Positions 8,300 through 17,331 of a DNA stretch of 64,000 bases are shown here, one piece after another. Below the pieces are notes generated by a model that had not been told where the DNA came from, searched no databases, and saw only the letters and a program-made list of their open reading frames with translations. Each line of letters opens with the position of its first letter. Position 1 is the stretch's first letter. A program made the translations under genes and the position numbers. Source of the stretch: Micromonospora tulbaghiae (GTDB lineage: Bacteria; Actinomycetota; Actinomycetes; Mycobacteriales; Micromonosporaceae); the NCBI RefSeq assembly GCF_900091605.1, contig NZ_FMCQ01000006.1, forward strand, positions 295,940 to 359,939, written 5' to 3'.

Positions 8300-9244
8300 T
8301 CAGCGGGCGGCGCGGGTGGCCTTGACCGCGCTGTCGATCACGTCCCAGATCGCGACCAGCACCACCACCGCGCCCGCCACCCGGGCGAACTCCACGGTCC
8401 CGCCGTCCCGCAGCCAGGCGAACCGCTCGACCAGCTCCGGGTTGAGCAGCCGGTCGGTGGCGAGCAGCCAGAGCACCGGGGCGGCGAAGGCCACGTTGAG
8501 CACCGCGTTCACCGCCACCAGCGGCCAGGTCCACCGCCCGGACCGGTACTTCGCGATCTCCAGGCCGACGGTGGCCAGCAGCACCACGATCAGGGCGGGC
8601 AGCCAGAAGCTCCAGAGCGCCGGGTCGAGCGCCGGCAGCCGGGTGCCGTCGTCGGTGGTCCAGCGCTGGAAGTGCTGGCCGACCAGGAGGCCGATGGTGG
8701 CGAGCAGGAACACCACGGAGGCGATGCTGTCGGAGTGGCTGATCTGCCGGTCCCGGGTCTCCTCGGGGAGCTCGTCGACGGTCCACTCGGGCAGGCCGAG
8801 CGGGGTCCGGGTGCGCTCCAGCACGGCGAACACCAGCGTGACCCAGAACGCGATCTGCACCGCCGTCTGCATCGCGGCGACGACGGCCGTCCCGATCGCC
8901 GCGCCCGGCTCGCCGTCGACGAGCGCCTTGGTGAGGCCGGCGAGCACACCGACGATCGCCGGGATCCAGGTGAGCAGCAGCCGCAGCAACCGCCACCACA
9001 TCAGGAAGTAGCGCGGGCCGATGAGCTGTAGCGTGCGGTCGCTGTAGCGGGCCGCGAGCTGCTCGGGGTTGCCCAGCTCGGTGAGCACCTCGCGCTCGGC
9101 GGAGGCGGGGTCCTGCCCGGAGGCGGTCCGGTCGTCGATCATGTCGGCGATGGAGCCGCGCAACTCGTCGGCGAGTTCCAGGCGGCGCTGCGCGGGCACG
9201 GCCCGCATGGTGGCGGCGACGTAACGGTCGGTCAGGGAACTCAT
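8300..9244 (-). CDS. HAAS-domain integral membrane protein
   Basis: A 314-residue protein. The first 75 residues form a HAAS-like helical domain ('LTDRYVAATMRAVPAQRRLELADELRGSI'... 'EVLTELGNPEQLAARY'), known in proteins encoded beside PadR regulators. The rest has about six membrane helices, e.g. 'FWVTLVFAVLE', 'IASVVFLLATIGLLVGQH' and 'VAGAVVVLVAIWDVI'. The ATG overlaps the PadR stop by 4 nt. HAAS proteins are thought to link a membrane signal to their PadR partner; no transport motif is visible. Confidence 0.88.
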   Translation of the reverse strand: MSSLTDRYVAATMRAVPAQRRLELADELRGSIADMIDDRTASGQDPASAEREVLTELGNPEQLAARYSDRTLQLIGPRYFLMWWRLLRLLLTWIPAIVGVLAGLTKALVDGEPGAAIGTAVVAAMQTAVQIAFWVTLVFAVLERTRTPLGLPEWTVDELPEETRDRQISHSDSIASVVFLLATIGLLVGQHFQRWTTDDGTRLPALDPALWSFWLPALIVVLLATVGLEIAKYRSGRWTWPLVAVNAVLNVAFAAPVLWLLATDRLLNPELVERFAWLRDGGTVEFARVAGAVVVLVAIWDVIDSAVKATRAAR

Positions 9245-9582
9245 CGTTCCGCTCCTTCGATCAGTTCGGTGACGGACGACCGCACCGCGGTCATGTCGTC
9301 GAGCAGGCGGTTCAGGACGTCCTGGCCGTCGTCGCTGGTCCGGTAGAACTTGCGCGGCCGGCTCTCCTCGGTGTTCCACTCGCTGGTCAGCAGGCCCTGG
9401 TCCTCCAGCCGGCGCAGCAGCGGGTAGAGCGTGTTGGCGTCGACCGCGAAGCCGTGCGCGGCCAGCCGTTGCAGCAGTGCGTATCCGTAGTCGGGGCGGC
9501 GCAGGGCGACCAGGCTGGCCACCACGACAGTGCCGCGTCGTAGCTCCTGGAGGTGGGTCCGGAGGACCTCTTCGCTGACCAT
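9241..9582 (-). CDS. PadR-family transcription regulator
   Basis: A 113-residue winged-helix regulator: 'LRRGTVVVASLVALRRPDYGYALLQRL', then 'VDANTLYPLLRRLEDQGLLTSEW' and a basic wing 'ESRPRKFYRTSDDG', followed by a C-terminal dimerisation helix. ATG 9582 is chosen because homology begins here; the frame runs further upstream without similarity. It is co-translated with the HAAS membrane gene. A perfect dyad 13 bp upstream of the start is a likely autoregulatory operator. Confidence 0.93.
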   Translation of the reverse strand: MVSEEVLRTHLQELRRGTVVVASLVALRRPDYGYALLQRLAAHGFAVDANTLYPLLRRLEDQGLLTSEWNTEESRPRKFYRTSDDGQDVLNRLLDDMTAVRSSVTELIEGAER

Positions 9583-9595
9583 GTTCAACACGATA

Positions 9596-9610
9596 GTGTG
9601 TGTCACACAC
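9596..9610. promoter_or_regulatory. Candidate PadR operator
   Basis: A perfect dyad, GTGTGTG-T-CACACAC, lies 13 bp upstream of the PadR start codon. PadR repressors usually bind a dyad overlapping their own promoter. Assignment rests on position and symmetry only. Confidence 0.5.
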
Positions 9611-9708
9611 CATTGCAATAGAGAAGAACATCGCGTGCCGCACACCGGCCACTCGGAGAGACCCGGGCCACCCTCGGCGCGGACGGTGGAGCCCGCGAGA
9701 TCACCTCG

Positions 9709-9721
9709 GTAGGGTGGGTCG
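9709..9721 (+). promoter_or_regulatory. Candidate dnaE promoter -10 region
   Basis: GTAGGGTGGGTCG holds a TAGGGT -10-like hexamer about 50 bp upstream of the dnaE ATG. The identical 13-mer occurs about 38 bp upstream of ruvC (30092-30104). TAGGxT is a common housekeeping-sigma -10 form in these bacteria. No good -35 match is seen. Confidence 0.4.
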
Positions 9722-9766
9722 GTCGACTCCGACGCAGCTTGATCCACAACCCGGGGGGCGCCACGC

Positions 9767-12700
9767 ATGGGCGATTCGTTCGCGCATCTGCACGTACACA
9801 CCGAGTACTCGATGCTCGACGGGGCGGCCCGGCTCAAGGACCTCTTCGCCGAGGCGGCGCGGCTCGGCATGCCGGCGGTGGCGATCACCGACCACGGCAA
9901 CATGCACGGCGCGAACGACTTCTACAAGCAGGCCATGGACGCCGGGGTCAAACCCATCCTCGGCGTCGAGGCGTACGTCGCGCCGGAGTCGCGCTTCCAC
10001 AAGGCCCGGGTCAAGTGGGGCCGCCCCGAGCAGAAGAGCGACGACGTCTCCGGCAACGGCGCGATCACCCACATGACCATGTGGGCGAAGAACCGCGACG
10101 GCCTGCAGAACCTGTTCAAGCTCAACTCCCGCGCCTCCATGGAGGGCCACTACGTGAAGTGGCCCCGGATGGACATGGAGCTGATCGCCGAGCACGCCGA
10201 GGGCATCATGGCCACCACCGGCTGCCCGTCCGGCGCGGTGCAGACCCGGCTGCGGCTGGGCCAGTTCGACGAGGCGCTCAAGGTCGCCGCCGCGTACCAG
10301 GACATCTTCGGCAAGGACAACTACTTCCTGGAGATCATGGACCACGGCCTCGACATCGAGCGCCGGGTCCGCGAAGGGCTCACCGAGATCGCCCGCAAGC
10401 TCGACATCCCGCCGGTGGTCACGAACGACTCGCACTACACCCACGAGGCGCAGGCCGAGGCGCACGACGTGCTGCTCTGCGTGCAGACCGGCAGCAACGT
10501 CGCCGACCCGAACCGCTTCCGCTTCGAGGGCGGCGGCTACTTCGTCAAGTCCGCCGACCAGATGCGCGCCGTCGACTCCTCCGAGCTGTGGCAGCAGGGC
10601 TGCCGCAACACGCTGCTGGTGGCCGAGAAGGTCGACCCGGCCGGCATGTTCACGTTCCACAACCTGATGCCGCGGTTCCCGATCCCCGAGGGCGAGACCG
10701 AGGAGTCCTGGTTCCGCAAGGAGACGTTCGCCGGTCTGAAGCGCCGCTTCCCGAACGGCATCCCCGAGGGCCACGTCGTCCAGGCCGAGTACGAGCTGGG
10801 CGTCATCATCCAGATGGGCTTCCCGTCGTACTTCCTCGTGGTCGCCGACTTCATCCAGTGGGCCAAGAGCCAGGGCATCGCGGTCGGCCCCGGCCGTGGC
10901 TCGGCGGCCGGCTCGCTCGTGGCGTACGCGCTGGGCATCACCGACCTCGACCCGATCCCGCACGGCCTGATCTTCGAGCGGTTCCTCAACCCCGAGCGCG
11001 TCTCCATGCCGGATGTCGACATCGACTTCGACGAGCGCCGGCGCGGCGAGGTCATCAAGTACGTGACCGACAAGTGGGGCGAGGACAAGGTCGCGCAGAT
11101 CGCCACGTTCGGCACGATCAAGGCGAAGGCCGCGATCAAGGACTCGGCCCGCGTGCTCGGCTTCCCGTACGCCGTCGGCGACCGGATCACCAAGGCCATG
11201 CCCCCGGCGGTGATGGGCAAGGACATCCCGCTGTCCGGCATCTTCGACCCGAAGCACCCGCGCTACGCCGAGGCGGGCGAGATCCGCGGCCTCTACGAGT
11301 CCGACCCGGACGTCAAGAAGGTCATCGAGACCGCCAAGGGCATCGAGGGCCTGATCCGGCAGACCGGCGTGCACGCCGCCGGCGTCATCATGTCCGCCGA
11401 GCCGATCATCGAGCACATCCCGCTCATGCGACGCGACTCCGACGGCGTCATCATCACGCAGTTCGACTACCCGACCTGCGAGTCGCTCGGGCTGCTGAAG
11501 ATGGACTTCCTCGGCCTGCGCAACCTGACGATCATCGACGACGCGGTGAAGAACATTCAGCTCAACCACGGCCGCGAGCTGGACCTGCTCGGCCTGCCGC
11601 TGGACGACAGGCAGGCGTACGAGCTGCTCGCCCGCGGCGACACCCTCGGCGTATTCCAGCTCGACGGCGGGCCGATGCGCTCGCTGCTGCGGCTGATGAA
11701 GCCGGACAACTTCGAGGACATCTCCGCCGTCCTGGCGCTCTACCGGCCCGGCCCGATGGGCGTGGACTCGCACACCAACTACGCGCTGCGCAAGAACGGG
11801 CTCCAGGAGATCACCCCGATCCACCCGGAGCTGGAGGAGCCGCTGCGCGAGATCCTCGCGCCCACGTACGGCCTGATCGTCTACCAGGAGCAGGTGCAGC
11901 GCGCCGCGCAGATCCTCGCCGGTTACACGCTCGGTCAGGCCGACCTGCTGCGCCGCGCGATGGGCAAGAAGAAGAAGGAGATCCTCGACAAGGAGTTCAT
12001 CCCGTTCCGGGACGGCTGCCGCGAGCGCGGCTACTCCGACGAGGCCATCCAGGCCGTGTGGGACGTGCTGGTGCCGTTCGCCGGCTACGCGTTCAACAAG
12101 GCCCACTCCGCCGCGTACGGCCTTGTCTCCTACTGGACCGCGTACCTGAAGGCGCACTACCCGGCCGAGTACATGGCCGCCTTGCTCACCTCGGTCGGTG
12201 ACGACAAGGACAAGATGGCCCTGTACCTGTCCGAGTGCCGCCGGATGCGCATCCAGGTGCTCCCGCCGGACGTCAACACCTCGGCCGGCCCGTTCACCCC
12301 GGTCGGCAAGGAGATCCGCTTCGGTCTCGGCGCGGTCCGCAACGTCGGCGCGAACGTGGTCGCCTCGATCATGCGGTGCCGGGGGGAGAAGGGCGACTAC
12401 ACCGACTTCTACGACTTCCTGTCCAAGGTCGACGCCGTGGTCTGCAACAAGAAGACAATCGAATCGCTGATCAAGGCCGGCGCGTTCGACTCCCTCAAGC
12501 ACCCCCGCAAGGGCCTGCTCGCCGTGCACGCCGACGCCATCGACGCGTACGCCGACGTCAAGCGCAAGGAGGCGGTCGGCCAGTACGACCTGTTCGGCGC
12601 CGGCTTCGGCGAGGCGGACACCGGCGGCAGCACCACAGTCATGCCGGTCATCGGCGAGGGGGAGTGGGACAAGCGCGACAAGCTCGCGTTCGAGCGCGAG

Positions 12701-13300
12701 ATGCTCGGCCTGTACGTCTCCGACCACCCGCTGTTCGGGCTGGAGCACGTGCTCGGCGCCGCCGCCGACACCACCATCGCCGCGCTGTCCGAGGAGGGCA
12801 CAGTGCCCGACGGTGCGGTGGTCACGCTTGCGGGCATCCTCTCCGGTGTGCAGCGCCGCGTCACCAAGCAGGGCCGGGCGTGGGCGTCGGCCACCCTGGA
12901 GGACCTGGCCGGCGGCGTGGAGACGCTGTTCTTCCCGAACACGTACGAGGTGATCGGGCAGTACATCGCCGAGGACGCCATCGTGGTGGTCAAGGGCCGG
13001 GTCGACCGGCGCGACGACACCCCGCGCATCATGGCGATGGACATGTCCATGCCGGACGTCAGCAGCACCCCGGGGAGCAAGCCGATCACGCTCACCATCC
13101 CGGTGCACCGCTGCACCCCGCCGCTCGTGGAACGGCTCAAGGAGACGCTCGTGCTGCACCCCGGCGACACCGAGGTGCACGTCAAGCTGCTCAACGGCGG
13201 CAAGGTCACCACGCTGCGCCTCGGCCCGTTCCGGGTCGCGCCGACCACCGCGCTAATGGGTGACCTGAAGAGCGTCCTCGGCCCGGCCAACGTGAGCTGA
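9767..13300 (+). CDS. dnaE: DNA polymerase III alpha subunit (replicase)
   Basis: A 1177-residue replicative DNA polymerase of the DnaE1 type, of the usual length. The N-terminal PHP domain keeps its metal-binding motifs (HLHVHTEYS at residues 6-14; ITDHGNMHG near 45), which in actinobacterial DnaE1 give proofreading. The palm has 'GPGRGSAAGSLVAYALGI' and the catalytic Asp residues in PDVDIDFD. The fingers and beta-binding region include 'FAGYAFNKAHSAAYG', and an OB domain ('GILSGVQRRVTKQGRAWA') is near the C-terminus. There is no intein. It starts with ATG and has its own promoter region. It is normally essential for chromosome replication. Confidence 0.98.
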   Translation: MGDSFAHLHVHTEYSMLDGAARLKDLFAEAARLGMPAVAITDHGNMHGANDFYKQAMDAGVKPILGVEAYVAPESRFHKARVKWGRPEQKSDDVSGNGAITHMTMWAKNRDGLQNLFKLNSRASMEGHYVKWPRMDMELIAEHAEGIMATTGCPSGAVQTRLRLGQFDEALKVAAAYQDIFGKDNYFLEIMDHGLDIERRVREGLTEIARKLDIPPVVTNDSHYTHEAQAEAHDVLLCVQTGSNVADPNRFRFEGGGYFVKSADQMRAVDSSELWQQGCRNTLLVAEKVDPAGMFTFHNLMPRFPIPEGETEESWFRKETFAGLKRRFPNGIPEGHVVQAEYELGVIIQMGFPSYFLVVADFIQWAKSQGIAVGPGRGSAAGSLVAYALGITDLDPIPHGLIFERFLNPERVSMPDVDIDFDERRRGEVIKYVTDKWGEDKVAQIATFGTIKAKAAIKDSARVLGFPYAVGDRITKAMPPAVMGKDIPLSGIFDPKHPRYAEAGEIRGLYESDPDVKKVIETAKGIEGLIRQTGVHAAGVIMSAEPIIEHIPLMRRDSDGVIITQFDYPTCESLGLLKMDFLGLRNLTIIDDAVKNIQLNHGRELDLLGLPLDDRQAYELLARGDTLGVFQLDGGPMRSLLRLMKPDNFEDISAVLALYRPGPMGVDSHTNYALRKNGLQEITPIHPELEEPLREILAPTYGLIVYQEQVQRAAQILAGYTLGQADLLRRAMGKKKKEILDKEFIPFRDGCRERGYSDEAIQAVWDVLVPFAGYAFNKAHSAAYGLVSYWTAYLKAHYPAEYMAALLTSVGDDKDKMALYLSECRRMRIQVLPPDVNTSAGPFTPVGKEIRFGLGAVRNVGANVVASIMRCRGEKGDYTDFYDFLSKVDAVVCNKKTIESLIKAGAFDSLKHPRKGLLAVHADAIDAYADVKRKEAVGQYDLFGAGFGEADTGGSTTVMPVIGEGEWDKRDKLAFEREMLGLYVSDHPLFGLEHVLGAAADTTIAALSEEGTVPDGAVVTLAGILSGVQRRVTKQGRAWASATLEDLAGGVETLFFPNTYEVIGQYIAEDAIVVVKGRVDRRDDTPRIMAMDMSMPDVSSTPGSKPITLTIPVHRCTPPLVERLKETLVLHPGDTEVHVKLLNGGKVTTLRLGPFRVAPTTALMGDLKSVLGPANVS

Positions 13301-13328
13301 CCGGGCCGAGCGCCTCCGGCTCAGCGAG

Positions 13329-14879
13329 CTAGACGCGGGTGACGCGGATGGCGTCGGCGATCACGTACCCGGTGCTGCCGGACCACCGGCTGACACCCAC
13401 CTTGTTGGCGTCCCCGGCGGCCAGGGTGAAGGTGCCCAGCGAGCGCCAGGCGCCGCCGTTCGCCGTCTGGTTCACCGAGACCGTCTGGTTGCCGCTGGTG
13501 GTCGCGACGATGTACGGCGTGCTGGTGTTGTAGCCGACCACGGCCGGATACCAGACCTCCACCCGGTAGGTGGCTGTCGCCGGGATGTTCACCTTGTACC
13601 AGGCGGTGTCGCTGGCCGCGACGGGGTTGGCGTACCGGTAGTCGGCGCCGTAGCGCTGCGCCGAGTACGTCGAGGTGCTCCAGTTGGCGCTCGCGGTGAA
13701 CCGGCCGGCCGTGGTGTTGTCCACGATGGTCGACCAGGCGGTCGGCGGGGGCGTGGTGCCGCCGGTGACCAGCTGCATGTAGTAGGTCCAGTTCCAGTTC
13801 GACCCCGGGTCGGTGTGCGTGGCGCCCGGCACCTGGTTGTGCCCGATGATGTTGTTGCGGGTCTTCGGGATGCCGTACTTGTCGCACAGGTACCGGGTCA
13901 GCGCCGCCGACGACCGGTACATCGCGTCGGTGTACCAGGAGGCGTTGTCGACGTACCCCTCGTGCTCGATGCCGATCGACTGGGTGTTGTAGGTCCAGTT
14001 GCCGGCGTGCCAGGCGATGTCCTTGTCCCGCACCATCTGGGTCACCGCGCCGTCGGAGGAGCGGAGCAGGTAGTGCGCGCTGGTGCCGGCGGCGGCGTTC
14101 TGGAACCAGCTGATCGAGCCGGCGTAGCTGCCCTGCATCGTGTGGATGACGATGTAGTTGATCGGGTACGCCGACTCGCGGCTGGAGACCGTGTAGTTGG
14201 ACGAGTTGGCCGGCACCCAGGCCGCCGGGCCGTAGTCGGTGCTCAGGGTGCCGAAGTCGCCGGTGCCCAGCGGCGCCACGTCGGCGTACCGCCCCCGCCG
14301 GGGTGCGACCGGGCGGCCGTCCACGCTGACCTCGCCGCCGGCCGTGGTCGCGATGAAGCCCCGGGCGAGCAGGTCGTACACGGAGTCGGCGTACAGCCGG
14401 GCGGTGGCCGCGTCCGCCGAGCCGCCGTAGCGGGCGATCGGGCCGTACCACTGGTTGACGTCGTCCCGCTGCGCCGCGGTCAGCCCGGCCGCGTCGGCGT
14501 AGGAGCGCAGAACCGCCGCCGCGCCGGCCACGTTCGCCGCGTCCCGGGTACGCAGCTCGGCGCGGTCCAGCCGGGTCCGGCGCGCGGCCTCGTCGAGGGT
14601 CCGCACCTTCGGGTTGCTGGTCAGGTGCATCACGCCGTACCCGCCGGAGGCGCTGGGCTCGCCGCCGTGGCCGTCCAGGCGGGTTTCGGCGTACCCGAGC
14701 GCGGCGAGCAGGTCGCGCGGCACGTCGGAGCCGGCGGCGGCCCGGTCGAAGGCGGCGGCGAGCGGCTGCGCGCCGTGCTGTGGCGCGGCCTGGGCCGGCT
14801 GGCCGGCCAGACCGATCACGATGATCAGGGCGCCGCCGAGCAGGTGGCTCATCCGACGCGAGGGTCTCCGAATCGTCAC
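13329..14879 (-). CDS. Secreted N-acetylmuramoyl-L-alanine amidase with C-terminal golvesin-like domain
   Basis: A 516-residue exported cell-wall hydrolase. GTG 14879 is preceded by GAGGAG at 6 nt. After a signal peptide (hydrophobic 'LLGGALIIVIGLAG', cleavage after AQA) comes an Ala-rich helical region (about 45-160). The Amidase_2 domain (about 205-380) has 'NYIVIHTMQG', 'SAHYLLRSSDGAVTQMV', 'SIGIEHEGY' and 'NNIIGHNQVPGATHTDPG', carrying the expected zinc ligands. The last 135 residues ('VDNTTAGRFTASANW'... 'IADAIRVTRV') match golvesin-type beta domains seen on secreted hydrolases. It should cleave the amide bond between MurNAc and L-Ala. It converges with dnaE across a 28-bp gap. Confidence 0.93.
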   Translation of the reverse strand: MTIRRPSRRMSHLLGGALIIVIGLAGQPAQAAPQHGAQPLAAAFDRAAAGSDVPRDLLAALGYAETRLDGHGGEPSASGGYGVMHLTSNPKVRTLDEAARRTRLDRAELRTRDAANVAGAAAVLRSYADAAGLTAAQRDDVNQWYGPIARYGGSADAATARLYADSVYDLLARGFIATTAGGEVSVDGRPVAPRRGRYADVAPLGTGDFGTLSTDYGPAAWVPANSSNYTVSSRESAYPINYIVIHTMQGSYAGSISWFQNAAAGTSAHYLLRSSDGAVTQMVRDKDIAWHAGNWTYNTQSIGIEHEGYVDNASWYTDAMYRSSAALTRYLCDKYGIPKTRNNIIGHNQVPGATHTDPGSNWNWTYYMQLVTGGTTPPPTAWSTIVDNTTAGRFTASANWSTSTYSAQRYGADYRYANPVAASDTAWYKVNIPATATYRVEVWYPAVVGYNTSTPYIVATTSGNQTVSVNQTANGGAWRSLGTFTLAAGDANKVGVSRWSGSTGYVIADAIRVTRV

Positions 14880-15071
14880 AGGCACTCCTCGTCCACTACA
14901 GGGGGCGACTGTGCTCACGTCGCCGGTTCGCCGCACCCTATAGCGTGACGTTTGTCTATGTCGATACCTTGCATTGACGGCCTCTTTGATGAAGACTTCC
15001 TTCAGATTGCGATCTGATCCCGTACCGTGGCGGTCTTGCCCGGCGCGCCACGGCCGGGCAGCATCGGGCGG

Positions 15072-15950
15072 ATGCCGCCCCCCGACCTGCTGCGCGTCCG
15101 CGACCTGGTGCCCGACTTCCTCGCCTGCGCCGGCCGGTCCGGCCCGCCCGAGCCGTGGACCTCCCGCTACCTGGCCGGACACCCCGACGTGCTGCGGGCG
15201 CTCCGCCGCGACGGCGACTGGTCCGACGCCGCCGGGGTGGCGTCCGTCCTGGACGGGCTCCGCGACCGCGCCGCCGACCTGGCGGCAAGAGCCGAGACGG
15301 TACGCGCGTCTCTGCCCGACGGTGTGGCGGCGGTGGCCGGTGCGCTGGGCTGGTCCGGCGACGGCGGGCCGGTCGAGTGCGTGGTGCTGGTCGGGCTGAA
15401 CCAGACCAACGGCTGGGCGGGCGAGCTGAACGGCAGGTACGCGCTCTTCCTCGCCGTGGAACAGCTCGGGCCGCCGGAGGACCTCGACCTGCTGGTCCGG
15501 CACGAGGCCGCGCACGTGGTGCACGACCGCAGCGCCGCGATCCGCGACTGGCCCGAGCACGGGGTCGCGAACGCCCTGTTCACCGAAGGGCTCGCCACGC
15601 AGGTCACTGCGGAACTCGACGCCGGACGGCCGGACGAGGCGTACCTCTGGTTCGGCCGCCCCGGCCACCGGCAGTGGCTCGACGAGTGCCGCCGCCGGTG
15701 GCCGGAGATCCTGCGCCGGGTGCGCGCCGACCTCGACGCCACCGGCGCCGACCGTCACGCCCCGTACTTCCTGATGCGGGACTCGCCACTGGCCGGCGGC
15801 CTGCCCAAGCGCTGCGGCTACCTGGTCGGCCTGGCGGCCGTACGCCGCCTGCGCCACCACCACACCCTGCGCGACCTGGTCACCTGGCCCTTGCCGAGGG
15901 TGCGATCAGAGATGGCCGCAGCGCTGGCCGACCTCCCCCCACCACCCTGA
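15072..15950 (+). CDS. Gluzincin-like protein (putative Zn metallopeptidase), function unknown
   Basis: A 292-residue cytoplasmic protein without a signal peptide. It carries HEAAH at residues 144-148 (a HExxH zinc motif) and a downstream Glu172 in 'FTEGLATQ', the gluzincin pattern. The C-terminal half is Arg-rich and alpha-helical. It resembles DUF2268-type predicted Zn proteases, though similarity could not be measured. Start: ATG 15072 precedes the clearly coding region; an in-frame GTG at 15027 would add 15 residues. A large palindrome follows 31 bp after the stop. Confidence 0.7.
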   Translation: MPPPDLLRVRDLVPDFLACAGRSGPPEPWTSRYLAGHPDVLRALRRDGDWSDAAGVASVLDGLRDRAADLAARAETVRASLPDGVAAVAGALGWSGDGGPVECVVLVGLNQTNGWAGELNGRYALFLAVEQLGPPEDLDLLVRHEAAHVVHDRSAAIRDWPEHGVANALFTEGLATQVTAELDAGRPDEAYLWFGRPGHRQWLDECRRRWPEILRRVRADLDATGADRHAPYFLMRDSPLAGGLPKRCGYLVGLAAVRRLRHHHTLRDLVTWPLPRVRSEMAAALADLPPPP

Positions 15951-15981
15951 CCCCCTCGCCCTACCCCACCCCACTCCGCCG

Positions 15982-16054
15982 CGCGATCTTGCAGTTTCGG
16001 CCCTGCGTTTCGCGGCTTTGCACCATTTGTCAGGGCCGAGAGTGCAAGATCGCG
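15982..16054. repeat. Long palindromic element (GATCTTGCA family), copy 1
   Basis: Two 24-nt arms (15982-16005 and 16031-16054) match at 22 of 24 positions around a 25-nt loop. The outer core is CGCGATCTTGCA and the inner core CGGCCCTG. A second copy with the same core lies at 45765-45835. It sits between two plus-strand genes and may act as a terminator or as a short non-autonomous mobile repeat. No flanking target duplication is obvious. Confidence 0.75.
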
Positions 16055-16168
16055 CGGGTCGGGGTGCCGAGGGCCGGGGGCGGGGTGGCGCCGGGGCGGG
16101 CGTGCGCGGGGCCACGGGGGTGGGATTGGCGGTGTCGGGGCGGGGGAGGGGGTGGTTAGCGTCGGGCT

Positions 16169-17206
16169 ATGGAGCTGGAGCAGGCGCAGAAGTTGTGGCA
16201 ACCGGAGCCGGGCTGGTTGAACACGGCCACCTATGGACTGCCGCCGGAACCGGTGTGGGACGCCCTGCAGCGGGTGCTCGCCGACTGGCGGACCGGGCGG
16301 GTGTCGTTCGAGGTGTGGGAGGAGTCGGTGGACCGGTCCCGGGCCGCGTTCGCCCGGCTGACCGGGGTGGACGTCGCCGACGTGAGCGTCGGCGCCAGCG
16401 CGTCACAACTCGTCGCGCCGATCGCGGCCGGGCTGCCGGCGGGCGCGACTGTGGTGGTGCCCGAGACCGAGTTCACGTCGATCCTGTTTCCGTGGCTGGT
16501 CCAGCAGGAGCGCGGCGTACGGGTACGCACCGTGCCGCTGGCCGGCCTGGTAGACGCGATCGACGCCGACACGGACCTGGTGGCGTTCAGCGTGGTGCAG
16601 TCCGCCGACGGCACTGTGACTCCGTACGACGAGATCGTCGCGGCGGCCCGGGCGCACGGCGCGTTCGTGGTGGCGGACGCCACGCAGGCGTGCGGGTGGC
16701 TGCCGTTCGCGGCGGACCGGGCCGACGCGGTGGTGGTGGCGGCGTACAAGTGGTTGATGGCGCCGCGCGGCTCGGCCTTCGCCTACCTGGCCCCGGCGCT
16801 GCGCGAGCGGATGCGCCCGGACGCGGCCGGGTGGTACGCCGGTCGCGACCCGCACGCCTCCTACTACGGTCTGCCGCTACGCCTGGCCGACGACGCCCGG
16901 CGTTTCGACATCTCCCCGGCCTGGATGAGCTACGCCGGGGCGGCTCCGGCGCTGGAACTGCTCGCCGACCTGGACCCGGAGGCGGTGCGCGCGTACGACG
17001 TGGGGCTGGCCAACCGGTTCCTGGCCGGGCTGGGCCGCCCGCCCGGCGACAGCGCGATCGTCTCGGTGGACGTGCCGGACGCGCAGGAGCGGCTGGCCCG
17101 CGCCGGGGTGCGTGCGGCGGTACGGGCCGGCCGGGTGCGCGCCTCGTTCCACCTCTACACGACCGAGGCGGACGTGGACCGGGCGGTCGAGGCGCTGACC
17201 GGCTGA
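16169..17206 (+). CDS. Class V aminotransferase-fold PLP enzyme
   Basis: A 345-residue fold-type I PLP enzyme. The Schiff-base lysine is Lys194 in 'AAYKWLMAPRG'; Asp170 and Gln173 in 'VVADATQACGW' contact the cofactor. The residues around the Lys and the overall length suit the isopenicillin-N-epimerase/cysteine-desulfurase-like branch, but no active-site Cys loop of NifS/SufS type is evident, so desulfurase activity is unlikely. Substrate unknown. ATG 16169 begins the clear homology. The gene stands alone between a palindromic repeat and a terminator. Confidence 0.88.
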   Translation: MELEQAQKLWQPEPGWLNTATYGLPPEPVWDALQRVLADWRTGRVSFEVWEESVDRSRAAFARLTGVDVADVSVGASASQLVAPIAAGLPAGATVVVPETEFTSILFPWLVQQERGVRVRTVPLAGLVDAIDADTDLVAFSVVQSADGTVTPYDEIVAAARAHGAFVVADATQACGWLPFAADRADAVVVAAYKWLMAPRGSAFAYLAPALRERMRPDAAGWYAGRDPHASYYGLPLRLADDARRFDISPAWMSYAGAAPALELLADLDPEAVRAYDVGLANRFLAGLGRPPGDSAIVSVDVPDAQERLARAGVRAAVRAGRVRASFHLYTTEADVDRAVEALTG

Positions 17207-17292
17207 CCTCGCGGCCGGAGAACGGCCAGAACGCCCGAGAAGGGCCGGGGAGCGGCCCGAGAACAGTCGGAGAGCGGCCGAGAACAGCCAGA

Positions 17293-17322
17293 ACGGCCGG
17301 CGCGCCACCGCGCGCCGGCCGT
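17293..17322. terminator. Hairpin terminator between convergent genes
   Basis: A perfect 12-bp stem (ACGGCCGGCGCG at 17293-17304 with 17311-17322) and a 6-nt loop lie between the aminotransferase and the minus-strand secreted-protein gene. Just before it, 17217-17290 carries degenerate direct repeats of a CGAGAACxG / GGCCG unit. Confidence 0.7.
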
Positions 17323-17331
17323 CCCGATCGG

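Noticed and set aside
9701..13180. Long minus-strand frame of about 1160 codons antisense to dnaE
   Set aside because: The sense strand encodes a full-length DnaE with all motifs. The antisense product is Val/Asp/His-rich repeat-like text typical of reversed GC-rich codons, without any domain.
9767..13300. An intein in dnaE
   Set aside because: The protein is 1177 residues with continuous motifs, the normal length for DnaE1.
16169..17206. Cysteine desulfurase
   Set aside because: The PLP lysine region fits the class V family, but the active-site Cys loop and the neighbouring suf/isc genes are missing.
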